From: Talinum fruticosum
Lineage: Eukaryota; Streptophyta; Magnoliopsida; Caryophyllales; Talinaceae
DNA: 64,000 nt
Assembly (NCBI GenBank): GCA_021018815.1
Contig: JAITYX010000085.1
Span: forward strand, 2,244,001 to 2,308,000
Direction of reading: 5' to 3'
Positions 48,117 to 59,500 of the stretch are shown piece after piece. The notes below the pieces were generated by a model that was not told the DNA's origin, made no database searches, and worked only from the letters and a program-made list of their open reading frames with translations. Numbering within the stretch: the first letter of the stretch is position 1; each line of letters starts with the position of its first letter. The translations under genes and the position numbers were made by a program.

Positions 48117-48849
48117 TGTTGGAAGTAATTTAAAAAATTTTATTTGAAATCCCAAAGTTTTTGAAGTTTGCAAAGTGAGAGATATTGTCCCACATGGAAC
48201 TTTTGAGCAAAGTCCAAGTGATTTATAGATGTCTCTCTCATGTTTTGAATAAGCAAGTAAGGTAAAGGTTCTCAAGACTACACACGTGCGCGCCGACTGG
48301 GCTAGGCTCGAGCAAGTACGTTGGGCGCGGTGCGGTGTGGTGTCAAAAAGATTTGATAATTTTTTGGGCAAATCAAATTTTTATTTTCGAAAATAGCTTA
48401 AATCATGCATCGTTGATTTCGTTAAGCAGATTTTATGACCGTTTTAAATAGATTCTTTACAATTTAAGATCAAGAATATTTCTTGCCATCTCGTATGCTG
48501 ATTTCTTGCTCCTTGTATTTTCGGATTCTTCAACTGCTCTATAAATACTAGCCATTTGAGCATTCAAAGGACACGGAAAAACAATTGCTTTTCAAGTTTT
48601 ACAAAATTACTCCTCACATAATTTCCTCTTGCTGGTTTGGTTCCTAACTTACCAGTTCCGAATGCACGAACGGGATTAGTGTTCGCGTAAGCCTGGAGAC
48701 CACACATTCGTTTTAGCTCTGCATCGGTGGCTGGACATATTTGGTTTTTATGCCAGTGGTTTTGGTGGCCACGTCACGTATCTTCGATCGGATAAGCGTT
48801 CATTTATTTCTCGTTATACTCTTAGTTATATGAATCTATAGTTCTAACA
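48117..48849 (+). repeat. 5' LTR of the Tork-like copia element
   Basis: It starts TGTTGGAAGTAATTT, has the phrase GTCCCACATGGAAC typical of such copia LTRs near 48190, a TATA-like CTATAAATACTAGCC at about 48538-48552, and ends TTCTAACA, giving TGTTRG/CTAACA inverted ends. A weak primer-site-like TGGTTAGAGAAC follows at 48876-48887, further from the LTR than usual. The 3' border is therefore tentative. Confidence 0.6.
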
Positions 48850-50579
48850 ATCCAAAAACCAAATATAGATTTATATGGTTAGAGAACATGTCTGCAATTA
48901 CTCGTTTCCAACATGTTCGTACCTGATATGTCAAAAGTCAAATTACTGAACCACACAAATTACAAAATTGGGTTGAACATATGAAGTTTTATCTGTCACA
49001 AATTGGGGTCTTTTACCCGCTAGCCGATTTCCTTATGTCCGAGACTGCTCGCTTCTTGTTCTAAGACGTCCGTTGTTGTGCTCAAGGATAGAAATGTTGA
49101 GCTGATAAAGTTACTTGTCAAGACATGCTTTTACATTGTATAACACCTACCCTAATTGATCTCGTATAGAAAGAAAGACTCTCCTAAGGACATTTGGATT
49201 TGTTTGAGGGAGAAATATGGAACCGATGATGTTGGGGTTAAGAAATACGTGGCTAGTAGATGACATAGGTTTTATATGATTGATGAGAAACCTATTCTTG
49301 AGCAAGTGACTGAATATGAAAATTTGGTGTATGATGTTCTGGCCGAGGGTATGAAGATGTGTGAAATTATGCAAGCTAATTGTCTATTAGATAAATTTCC
49401 ACCCTCTTAGAAGTCATTTCATGATCATATTAAGCATAAGGAGAAGGGCTATACACTGAAAGAATTGATCACTCATATTAAGGTTTAGGTTGAAAATAGG
49501 AAGTTGAAAGAGAAAACTGGTCATAGCTCTTTTAATGCTAATATTGTTGAGATTGCTGGTTCTAAGTCAAATAGGTTTGGAGACAACAAACGGAAGGGTC
49601 AACCTAATAAATGGGGACCTAAACCAAAACACTCCCAGTTCAAGAAGCATGAGAATGGTTAGAGGAAAACCAAAGGATCGTGCTACAACCGTGACAAACC
49701 GGGTCACATAGCCAAGTACTACAAGGCACCAAAGAGACAAACTGGTGGGAACAACAACACTCAAGCAAATCTGGTGGAAAAAGAGACGATCGTTACAGTA
49801 GTTTCGAAATGAATCTGGTCAACAATGTTGTGGAGTGGATCGTTGACACTCGGAGCAACGAGGCATATCTCGCAGCAACCGAAGCCTTTTGCACGACTAT
49901 CGAAGGCATCCGACAGTGAACAAATCTTCATGTGCAATTCAACAGACAAACTAATGTTTTGCACGTCCCCGAAATTCCTAGGAACCTAATTTCTGGAGAT
50001 CTTCTCAACAAAGCTGGTATTAAACAACTTATTGGTGATGACAAAGTGGTTTTAACTAAAAACGGACAGTTTGTTGGGAAGGGTCGCTACTACAAGAACC
50101 ACTTTTAACAACGGGTCTTTAACGATGGTTAAAAGGACAAACCGTCATAAAAAATGGACCGTTGACATTTTTGTAAATAAGCAGCGTTGTTTAACACCTA
50201 TGACTACGGTTTTTCAATGAACCACTTGTCATAAATAGAGCTGTCAACTTTTAACTATGGTTCTATGAAAGAACCGTAGTCATAGATAGCCTTTTACTAT
50301 GGTTTTTTAATGAAAAGTTAAAAATCTAGGGCACGCATTTGACTTCAATTGAATCTGTTTTAGAGGTACTTTTGACCACGGTTCTTTGATTGAACCGTAG
50401 TCAAAAGTCCTCATATCTCAATTAATCCGCTCCCCCTCCCATCTCCCTCTCATCCCCCTCATTTCCTCATATTTGAAACCCCTCCTTCCTCCTCTCTCTC
50501 ATCCCCTTCATTTCTCAAACCCGAAACCGCCCTCTCCCCTCCCCCCGCTCTCTCTCTCTTTCCTCAATCTTTCTATCTC

Positions 50580-50735
50580 TCTCTCTCTTCCTCCAGGTGT
50601 CGGCATCAATGGCAACCAAGGCTCTCTGTCTTTCTCTTCCTCCAGCTCCGACGTCAATTGTAACAAAGGCTCTCTTTCTCTTTCTCTCTCTCTCTTCCTC
50701 CAGCGTCGGCGTCAATGGCAACCAAGGCATTGTTG
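50580..50735 (+). repeat. Triplicated ~60-bp segment inside the CACTA element
   Basis: Three copies of a unit CTCTCTTCCTCCAG-(G/C)TGTCGGCATC-AATGGCAACCAAGGC with drift: starts near 50580, 50632 and 50689. Each contains a potential splice acceptor (TCCAG) and an ATGGCAACCAAGGC phrase, decayed in the second copy. It may be duplicated leader/exon sequence of a captured gene; no protein family is recognised. Confidence 0.65.
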
Positions 50736-50905
50736 GTGTCAATAGCCGGCTTATCCCGATCTTTAAGAGAACGCTAATTCCTCCTCCTCTTAGCTCGCTC
50801 TCGCTCTCGCTGTGAATCGTCGTCCGTGCCCAAGCTTCGTCGCCGCTGCCGCCACCGCGTGGAGGAGTAGGACGCCTTACCCGTCGAGCCTCCTCCTTGG
50901 TTCAT

Positions 50906-50908
<3 letters not shown>

Positions 50909-50966
<58 letters not shown>
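50909..50966 (+). repeat. (TC)n microsatellite
   Basis: An almost pure TC run of about 58 bp in the middle of the CACTA element. Confidence 0.9.
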
Positions 50967-50969
<3 letters not shown>

Positions 50970-53900
50970 CAATGAGATTCAAGAGGCGATTAATTATGCC
51001 TGCATGGTTCATTGTTAGATGTTCTGATTTTTCCTTTTGTTGTGATTTTGCTAGGTTCTACTCTTTTAGATTTCTGGATTTTAACTCATTTTTTCTCTGC
51101 AATTTATTCTGATTTTGCTTCCATGGTTCGTTGTTAGACTTGTAATTGAAGAGTTGAAATCTTTTGGATTTTTGTTGTTAGATGTGTAATTGAAGAGTTG
51201 AAGTGTCTTGGATCCTCACATTTCAAGTCTTTCCACGCTGCCAATGAAAAAGGTTGTTTCATTTAAGGTGATTAATTAGTTTAGATATGATTTTTTTTAG
51301 ATATGATTTCGTTTAGACTTGTTATTGTAATGTATTCGTTTAGATCTGATTTCATTCTTGCCTTGTAATCTTCAAGGTTCCGGAAAATTTGTCAAAATTT
51401 CCCCTCCAATAATTTTATATGTATTTAGATCCGATTTGTTTTTGTTACTCGATTTTTTTCTCTCCATTTCAGTTTTAGTTTTAGATCCAAAAATTGTCGG
51501 ATATGAAAGTTATGTATTATTTTTAAAAAAATTCAGATATATGACGATGGTTCTTTGGAAGAACCGTTATCATAGGTGAGAGAACCGTCGTTACAGCTGA
51601 CCTAAGATGACAGTTCTCTTGAAAGAACCGTTGTTATAGGTGACCTATGATGATGGTTCTTTAGAAAAACCGTCATCATAGGTGTTCTTTTACTACGATT
51701 TTTGAACCGTAGTAAAAGATGCTACATACAACAACGACCACATACACGACGGTGGTTAACTATCGTTAAAGGTCATTTTTAACCGTAGTTAAAAGTGGTT
51801 TCGTAGTAGTGGGTTTCTATAATAATGGTTTATTTGTGTTGGATCCTTTTTGTGATGTGCCGATTGACAATAATAATATGATGTCCGGTTCCGCTTATAT
51901 TGTTGAGTCTCTTGATCTATGGCATGCTAAACTTGGACATGTGAATGTTGGGTCAATTAAAAAGATGAGACAGTTAAATCTAATTCCAACCTGAACTAAT
52001 TCTAAATTCTCTAAATGTGAAATTTGTGCTGAGGCTCAACATCACAAAAAGCCTTTTAACAAATCTATAAATAGAGAAATAGAATTAATTCATTCCGACC
52101 TAGGAGATTTCAAGAACTCCATGATTAGAGGTGAAAAAAGATACTATTTACTTTTGTCGATGATTGCTCTCACTTTACGTATGTTTACTTGCTTAGTACT
52201 AAAGATGAAGTTGAAAGCATGTTTATTAAATATAAGGCAGAAGTTGAAAATCAACTTGGAAGAAAAATTAAGAGACTTAGATCAGATAGGGGTGGTGAAT
52301 ACCATTCTAAACCACTTGCTAATTTCTGTGCTAAACATGGATTAATTCATGAGATCACTGCCCTTATGCTCCCCAGTCCAATGGAATAGCTGAAAGAAAA
52401 AATAGGACTTCAAAGAATATGATGAATTCTATGCTTAGTAGTTATGGACTACCTAATAATATGTGGGGAGAAGCTATATTGTCTCGCTTGCTATGTGCTT
52501 AATAGAGTTCCTCATAAAAAGCTGGATAAGACTCCCTATGAACTATAGAAAAATCATGCTCCAAACGTGAAATATTTTAAAGTGTGAGGATGTCTTACCA
52601 AGGTAGGTCTACCTGATTATAAGAGATTTAAGATAGGTCCTAAAACTATTCATGCTATTTTCATTGACTATGCTCATAACAATGCTGCATATAGATTCAT
52701 ATAGAAATGAAAATGGCACATTTGGTTCTATTCTTGAATCTAGAGATGTAGAATTCTTTGAACATATTTTTCCAATGAAAAGAAATGTTGTGCCTGCTTA
52801 TGTATTACCTACATTGAATGAATATGCATCTTCCTTTGTACATGTCTCTCCTTCTTTAGATAATGAAAGTGAAGATACTTGAACTTAGAAGGAGTAAGAT
52901 ATCAAGAATTGAATCTAGTTTTGGACCTGATTTTATCACTTATCTTGTGACCGAACAGATTGACATTTCTAATGAAATTGTGCATGCTTTTATATTAGAA
53001 GAGGACCCTAGAATGTATGATGAAGCCATGAAATCCTCAGATGCAATATTTTGGAAAGATGTTATCGATAGTGAATTGGACTCCATCATGTCTAACGGGA
53101 CATGGGTTTTAACTGACTTGCCTAGAGGTTGTAAACCTATGAGGTCTAAATGGGTCTTCAAGAAAAAATTGAAAGCTAACGGTACCATAGATAAATTCAA
53201 GGCTAAATTAGTAGTTATAGGAAACACTTAAAAGAAAATTTTGAATTATTTTGACACTTATGCACTTGTGACTAAAATTGCCATGATTAGAACTTTGTTT
53301 GTCATTGCATCTATTCATGGATTATTTGTGCATCAAATGGATGTCAAAAATACTTTCCTAAATGGAGACTTAGATGAATAAATTATATGCTTCAACCTGA
53401 AGGGTGTGCTACACCCGAACAGGAAGATAAAGTATTCAAATTAGTAAAGTCTTTATATGGCCTAAAACAAGCTCCTAAACAAGTGGTATGATAAGTTTAA
53501 TAGAACACTTGTGTCAAACGGTTTCTATGTAAGTGAAGGAGACTCCTGTGTGTTTTCCAAAGTTGCAAATGAAGGATACATACTTATTTGCTTGTATGTG
53601 GATGATATGCTAGTCTTTGGTACAAGTATGCATCTTATTGATGAAACTAAGGCTTTGCCGTGTTCTCATTTTGATATGAAAGATATGGGTGAGGTTGATG
53701 TTATATTGGGCATTAAATTACATAAACATAGAAATTGCTTCAAATTAAATCAAGCTCACTATGTTGAAAAAATCTTGAAGAAGTTTAATCACTTTAATGT
53801 TGAACCTTTGAGAACACCTTATGATTCAAGCTTGCATTTGAAAAAACATCATGGTGTACCTGTGGTACAATCTGAATAAGCAAAAATCATATGTAGCTTG

Positions 53901-54959
53901 ATGTTTCTTATGAACTGTACTCGCCTTGATATAGCATATGCTGTGAGTAGACTTAGTAGATATACTCACAATCCCAACAGAGATCACCTGGACTACTCTC
54001 ACCAGAGTGTTAAGGTACCTTAAGGGTACTATTGATTGGGGTTTGCACTATGAAAACAACCCTTTTGTTTTAGAAGGATATTTTGATGCTAATTGGGTAA
54101 GTGATGATGAAATAAACTCTACTAGTGGATATGTCTTTACACTAGCTAGAGGTGCAATTTCATGGAAATCTACTAAATAACCTTGTATTGCCAAATCTAC
54201 TATGGAATTTGAATTTGTTGCTCTTGAGTTGGTAGGACAAGAAGCGAGAATGGTTGAGGGATTTGTTTGCGAGCTTGCCATTGTGGGGAAAGCTAGCTCC
54301 CTCCGTGTCTATGCATTGTGATTCTCAAGCGGCTATAGGAGTAGCCAAAAACAATTCCTATAATCGAAAAAGGAGACACATCCGCATTAGACACAACATA
54401 GTTAAAAATTTGATTAGAAATGGTGTTATATCTCTAGAGTATGCAAGGTGAGAAAGGAATCTTGCAGATCCACCGACTAAAGGCCTTTGTAAGAAAGTTG
54501 TTCTCGAGACATCCAAAGGGATGGGATTAAAGCCCTATGTATGAGTTCACTATGATGAATACCCTATAGAGTTTTCAAACGAAGTCATAAGTGGAACTAT
54601 GAATAAATGTACTTGTTTTTCCCATCTAATTTGTAAGATACATGCATTTCGTCTATAAGTTAAGGATGAGCATAAGCTCTTAATGAATTCATAGCCCCAT
54701 AGGGCGGTGTGAGATAACAGAATTGATGAATTCACCTACTTTGATGTGAGGCCACCTTCCGTGGGAGTTGTCCGGAAACTCCCTAGAGCATCAATGAGCA
54801 GCACCGGCTACTTATAATTTGTAGGAAAAACCAGCAAAAGAAAGAAATGAGTATATGGATAAAGATAACATGATCCCTAACTGAGTTCAAGAGTAAAATC
54901 ACTCAGTTAGATGTGTATCAATATCAAAGGTACTCGGTGTTCGATTCAAGTCCACAAGA

Positions 54960-56539
54960 TGAAGACTCAGACTTTACTCCGCACTTTTTGAGTTCTATCA
55001 AAGGAATCAGGTATAAGACTTTCTCACTTGTAGAGTTTTGATTCCAAGTCATTCTCTGCTGCTTAGAAACTTCTCCGAGTGATATAGTACTTTCTCTAAG
55101 TGATATAGCATTTATTTCATGTATTCTTACTTGTCTCTGTGAGACTCGAAAGCATATCTGTACTTTCTTTTGTACACTCAGTTTTGAGTCTCTCATCACT
55201 TAGAATTATCGCATGTTCGGATGACTAGCACTCGCATAATCACACTCGGGTCCGACTTCATGTTACGGGTCTTATTCTGTTATAGTCGGTTGCTTCTAGT
55301 CCGAACCATGCTTAGTCTAGATCAAGTTTATTTCACTTTAATATTCTTTATGTAACTTGATTCTCGCTTAGACTAACTCAGATGGATTTTCAAGTTTCAT
55401 GGATATTAGACTCGAGAAAATTCCACTTCTTTTCGACTCGAGATAATTAGTCACTTAATTATATTATCTCGTGTCTAATCGTGGACCAAAGTATTTTATA
55501 CTTTGAGAACCAATTTGATTTACTTTTGTAGGTTATTCAAACGAGGATACACTTTTGAAATACAAAAGTAACCGACTTCAAAACGTCAAATCACCAACGA
55601 GACATGGCTTTTCCCATTCTCCGACCTAGCCCCAAAAGATTGTGTCGGGACTGTCTCGTTTCCAAATCTGGAAAACTGAAACGCCAAGTTTAATGGTGGT
55701 TTCCACCTTATCTTTCAAGACACCGCCAGTGGTTTTGGGACTTCCAAAGGAGTCAAGAACCGTTGTCCAACGTTCATATCTCAACGGGTACTTTCGAGTG
55801 ACTCGGAAAGTCCTTAACAACGGTCATAAAGGACTCTCGGTCGGAAGATGGAGATAACGGCTATGCTGCTTGGTCATCTATAAATAGAAGCCAACTCTCA
55901 AGACTTGAAGATTGCCGAACCTATTGTTAATACACATACTTGAGTAAAGTCATTGTATTCATTCTCAATCTTCTACTTACAACTCCCACTCTGTAATTCA
56001 TTATATTATGAGTTGTAAGGTCTTGTACTTAGTTACAAACCCTCTCTTTCTTACTCTCTAAGTAAGGTCCCTTGACTGAGCTGTAAGGGTTAACTCAACT
56101 CAATTGTCCCTAGTTGTAAGGGTTATCTCAGCTAGGAAGTACTAGATCGGATAAGGGAATTTCGAGTCTAGGAAAAACTTATAAAGAGTTGTTTAAGGGA
56201 GCAACTCGGGTACAGTCGGTTTACGGTATTTTGTGGACTCAAAATAGTGGATTTGACTTCGTGCTTGGATTAGCACGGTCCGCGGTTTTCTGCCTTAGGA
56301 GGGTTTCCACGTAATTTCTGTATATTTACTTTCCGAGTTCACTCTAGACTCATACTTGTCTTAAAGCTTCGGTTCTATCTCGCATCTTCATTCCGAGTTC
56401 ATACTTTTCGACCTTATTGTAGACTCGGAATCTGTTTCTATCTATTCTTTGTTCAAAAGAGTTTGATTTTTCAGGAAAAATCTTTCATCACCTTATTCAA
56501 CCCCTAGGGTGACTTAGCCTCTCCTTAAGCAAACCTTCA
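54960..56539 (+). repeat. 5' LTR of Sirevirus-like element (copy B)
   Basis: It starts TGAAGACTCAGAC and ends AAACCTTCA one base before the primer binding site. It aligns end to end with LTR copy A (1834-3378), with conserved blocks such as GGATTTGACTTCGTGCTTGG and CCTAGGGTGACTTAG or near it. Length is about 1.58 kb. Confidence 0.9.
55879..55886 (+). promoter_or_regulatory. TATA box of LTR copy B
   Basis: TATAAATA in CATCTATAAATAGAAGCC, at the same place as in LTR copy A. It is the likely start signal for the genomic RNA of the element. Confidence 0.7.
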
Positions 56540-56540
56540 A

Positions 56541-56553
56541 TTGGTATCGAGCC
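56541..56553 (+). other. Primer binding site (initiator tRNA-Met type)
   Basis: TTGGTATCGAGCC directly follows the LTR end. It resembles TGGTATCAGAGC, the site complementary to the 3' end of plant initiator tRNA-Met, with one base lost. Confidence 0.75.
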
Positions 56554-56598
56554 TAGCCTTTCAGAAAGGATCTAACCATCCAAAGGTATAAAGATCAA

Positions 56599-59500
56599 AT
56601 GGCTCGGAACACCGGAGAGTTCGATGAAGGAAGATCTTTCAGCGAGACCACCAAAATTCAAAGGATCTAACTCGTGCACTGGAAGAAACTCATGGAATGT
56701 TTCCTCCTAGATCATGACGAAGATCTTTGGGACATCATACAAAAAGGAAACTACATTCCCATGAAGACGAGAAGAACTCGGACTCATTCCCAAGACAAAG
56801 GCCGAGTTTACTCCGGTGAAGCAGAGAAGTTCGGAAAGAACTTTAAGGCAATGAATATTCCGATGTGCGCCATCAGCTCGGAAGAATACAATCGAGTATC
56901 TGCCTGTGATTCAGCCAAAGAAGTGTGGGACACCCTGGTCAACACTTACGAAGGTACAAGTCAGGTCGGACAAGCGAAGATAAGCCGATATCTTCATAAA
57001 TATGACCTATTCAAGATGGAGCTAGAAGAAAACATCACTCGGATGTTCATTCAATTCACTGAGATTACCAACAATCTCAAATCTCCGAGTAAGAAGATTT
57101 CCCACGAGGAAATTTGCGGAAAGATACTCGAAGTCTACCCAAGAAAAGATAGGGTCCCAAGGTGACTGCCATAGAGGAGGCTCAAAACCTATCACTTCTA
57201 AAGCCGGATGAGCTCATTGGGAAGCTTCTCACTCATGAAATCCACCTGGAAGAGGAGGATGCTGAGGGCAGCACCAAAAAGAACATAGCACTAAAAGCCT
57301 CGAAACCGAGAGAAGCCGATCCGAGTTCCTCCGATTCGGAAGAGGATCCCATGGCACTTATTGCAAGAGGCTTCAAGAGAATGATGAAGCATAAAAGATG
57401 GGATAAAAGGCCAAAAGAAGAGTTCTACAAAAGGGACAAGAAGGACAGAAAGGGTAAATATTCTTCTCCTTCAAAGTTATCTTTGACTAAAAACTCGGCT
57501 CGTTTTGAATGTGCCAGCAAGGATCACATAGTCAAAGACTCGTCCAAAGAGAAAAAGGGACAGAAAGAAGAAAAGGGCCATGATGGGCACATGGAGTGAT
57601 GAGGACTCATTAGAAGATGACGAGGACCCAAATGACTCAAAATGTCTGATGGCAATCTCCGAGTCGAAGCCAAAATAGAGTTAGACTTAGACTCGAGACA
57701 GTGAGGAAACAAATCCTCAAGAGGTAATTGAATACTTCCCCAAGTTCTCCAAAGTTGATCTAGCCAAGTATATTTTTACTTTGGAAGAAAAGTCCAATTC
57801 CGATTCTTCTCGTTTCAAAGAACAACTTGAGTCAATTTCCTCCGAGAGCATTTCTTTGAAAAATGAATTGGAAAAACCGAGACTTACACTCGAGAGAACT
57901 CAAGACTAGTGCTCAATCCAATGAGACTGAGTCCGAGTTACTCATAAGAGAAAATGAGTAGCTAAAGCTAAAGCTCAATGAGTCTCAAGATCTTGTTTTA
58001 AAGTTCACTCAAGGTTAGAAAAACCTTGACATGCTCTTAGGATCTCAATGTGTCTCCTTCAGAAAGGAAGGTCTTGGTTTCAACAAAGAGGAGGAATCTA
58101 ATTCCTACTCGGAGCTTTTCAAAAGGATTCCAGAACTGTAAAGTTCAGGAAAGCTGAGCATGGTCCCATTCATAAGAATGAAAGGAGGACTAAGCCCGGA
58201 CCAATTTACAAGAAGAAACCATCTCCTCCAGCTTTCAAAAGAAAAGTTTTTCAAAAGAAAGAGATACGAGACTTAGTTCTCTACACGGAAGACTCAAAAT
58301 CAAACTAAGCCCAAAGTCATTCAAATCTGGGTTTCGAAACATAGAAGGACCACGAGTAAAGAGTGTTACTGGGTTCGTTAGAGGAAGTGAGAAGGGTTAG
58401 ATTGTCTCCGTTGTGTAGGGTACTTAGAAAAGAGCAAAAGGACATTGGTACCTGGACAGTGGATGCTCAAGCCATATGTCGGGAGACTCAAGACTCTTTT
58501 CCGAGCTAGAAAAGCATAAAGGAGGAAAGGTAACTTTTGGAGATGACAGTAAAGGCAAGACAATTGGGATAGGCAAGATTGGAAAGGGAAGCAATCTGGT
58601 CAGCCCAGTCTACCTTGTCAAAGGATTAAAGTACAATCTGCTCAGCATCTCTCAATTATGTGATAAGGGTCAAGATGTAAGATTTACTCGGACCAATTGT
58701 TACATTTCTGATGATACCACAAAGGAGATCAAACTCTCGGGTAAGAGATCGGGTAATACTTACATTATTTATCTTTCTGACCCAAATCGAATTTATCTTG
58801 TTTGAAAGCATCTCTTCATGATGACTCTTGGACATGGCATCGTAGATTAGGCCATATTAGCATTCATACTATCAAGAAATTAACATCTCATGGTTTGGTT
58901 AGAGGTTTACCTAACTGTACTTTTGAGAAAGATAAAGTTTGTGAAGCATGCACAAGAGGGAAACAAGTCGGATCTTCATTCAAATCCTTGAAAACAGTTT
59001 CCACATCCAAAGTGCTTGAGCTATCGCATATGGATTTATGTGGTAAAATCCCGGTTAAGAGCCTTGGAGGTAAATCATATATACTTGTTATTATTGATGA
59101 CTATTCACGATTTACTTGGTTGTGTTTTCTTAAGCACAAGAATGAAACATTCGAGAGAGTTCAGCAAGCTTTGCGAGAAAAATACAAGTTGAGTCTCGGA
59201 CTCGGATCCGGAGAATTCAAACTGACCATGGAAGAGAGTTCGACTACTCGGAATTCTCATAGTTTTGTGACAAGAATGGAATCTCTCACAACTTCTCAGC
59301 ACCAAGAACTCCTCAACAAAATGGAGTGGTGGAGAGAAAGAACAGAACTCTTGAAGAAATAGCAAGAACAATGATGATTAAGCACAATCTAGCTTACTAT
59401 TTACGGGCTGAGGCGATCAACATAGCCAACTACACTTTGAACAGATGCCTCATCGGACCCATATTGAAGAAAACACCCTACGAGCTCTACAAAGGGAAGA

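Larger units (their letters stand above)
50085..51811. mobile_element. CACTA transposon (non-autonomous), inserted in the Tork-like copia pol
   Basis: The left end CGCTACTACAAGAACCACTT and the right end read on minus CACTACTACGAAACCACTT are inverted repeats of about 29 bp (first CA changed to CG on the left). TSD GGT lies at 50082-50084 and 51812-51814. Removing the element and one GGT restores an uninterrupted copia frame (GQFVGKG then FYNNGLFVLDP). Subterminal repeats with GAACCGTAGTCAAAAG / GATGGTTCTTTRGAA phrases fill the first 350 and last 280 bp. The middle contains a CT-rich, repeated segment and no transposase. Confidence 0.9.
48888..54544 (+). pseudogene. gag-pol of the Tork-like copia element, heavily decayed
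   Basis: Gag starts at ATG 48888. Its UBN2-type part runs to about 49530 (EYENLVYDVLAEGMKMCE near 49315, KELITHI near 49460). The zinc knuckle near 49680 has lost two ligands (CYNRDKPGHIAKYY). Protease near 49840 reads IVDTRS, so the Gly of the catalytic DTG is Arg. After the CACTA insertion the linker resumes in frame. Next come the GAG-pre-integrase region (HAKLGHVNVGSIKKM near 51920), the integrase core (HSDLGDF near 52095, RSDRGGEYHS near 52280, AERKNRT near 52390), reverse transcriptase (KWVFKKKLKANG near 53150, YVDD at 53595-53606) and RNase H (FDANW near 54080, HCDSQAAIGVA near 54313). The last frame ends KPYV at 54544. Stops and shifts are frequent throughout. Confidence 0.8.
48117..54959 (+). 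mobile_element. Tork-like Ty1-copia element, interrupted twice, 3' LTR missing from view
   Basis: A 5' LTR (48117-48849) precedes gag-pol in the order gag, protease, integrase, reverse transcriptase, RNase H, ending at 54544. A CACTA element splits it at 50085-51811. The sequence after pol (54545-54959) is cut by the Sirevirus-like LTR at 54960, so the 3' LTR should lie beyond the nest, outside the window. Integrase before RT makes it Ty1-copia. The Tork assignment rests on gag and LTR phrases and is tentative. Confidence 0.75.

Noticed and set aside
50473..50815. Pro/Ser/Leu-rich frames inside the CACTA element as a gene
   Set aside because: CT-repeat composition explains them; they overlap in several frames on both strands and show no domain.
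1..56539. Reading the LTRs at 1834 and 54960 as the two ends of one element
   Set aside because: The first follows an env-like ORF and polypurine tract (a 3' LTR) and the second precedes a primer site and gag (a 5' LTR), so they belong to different copies.
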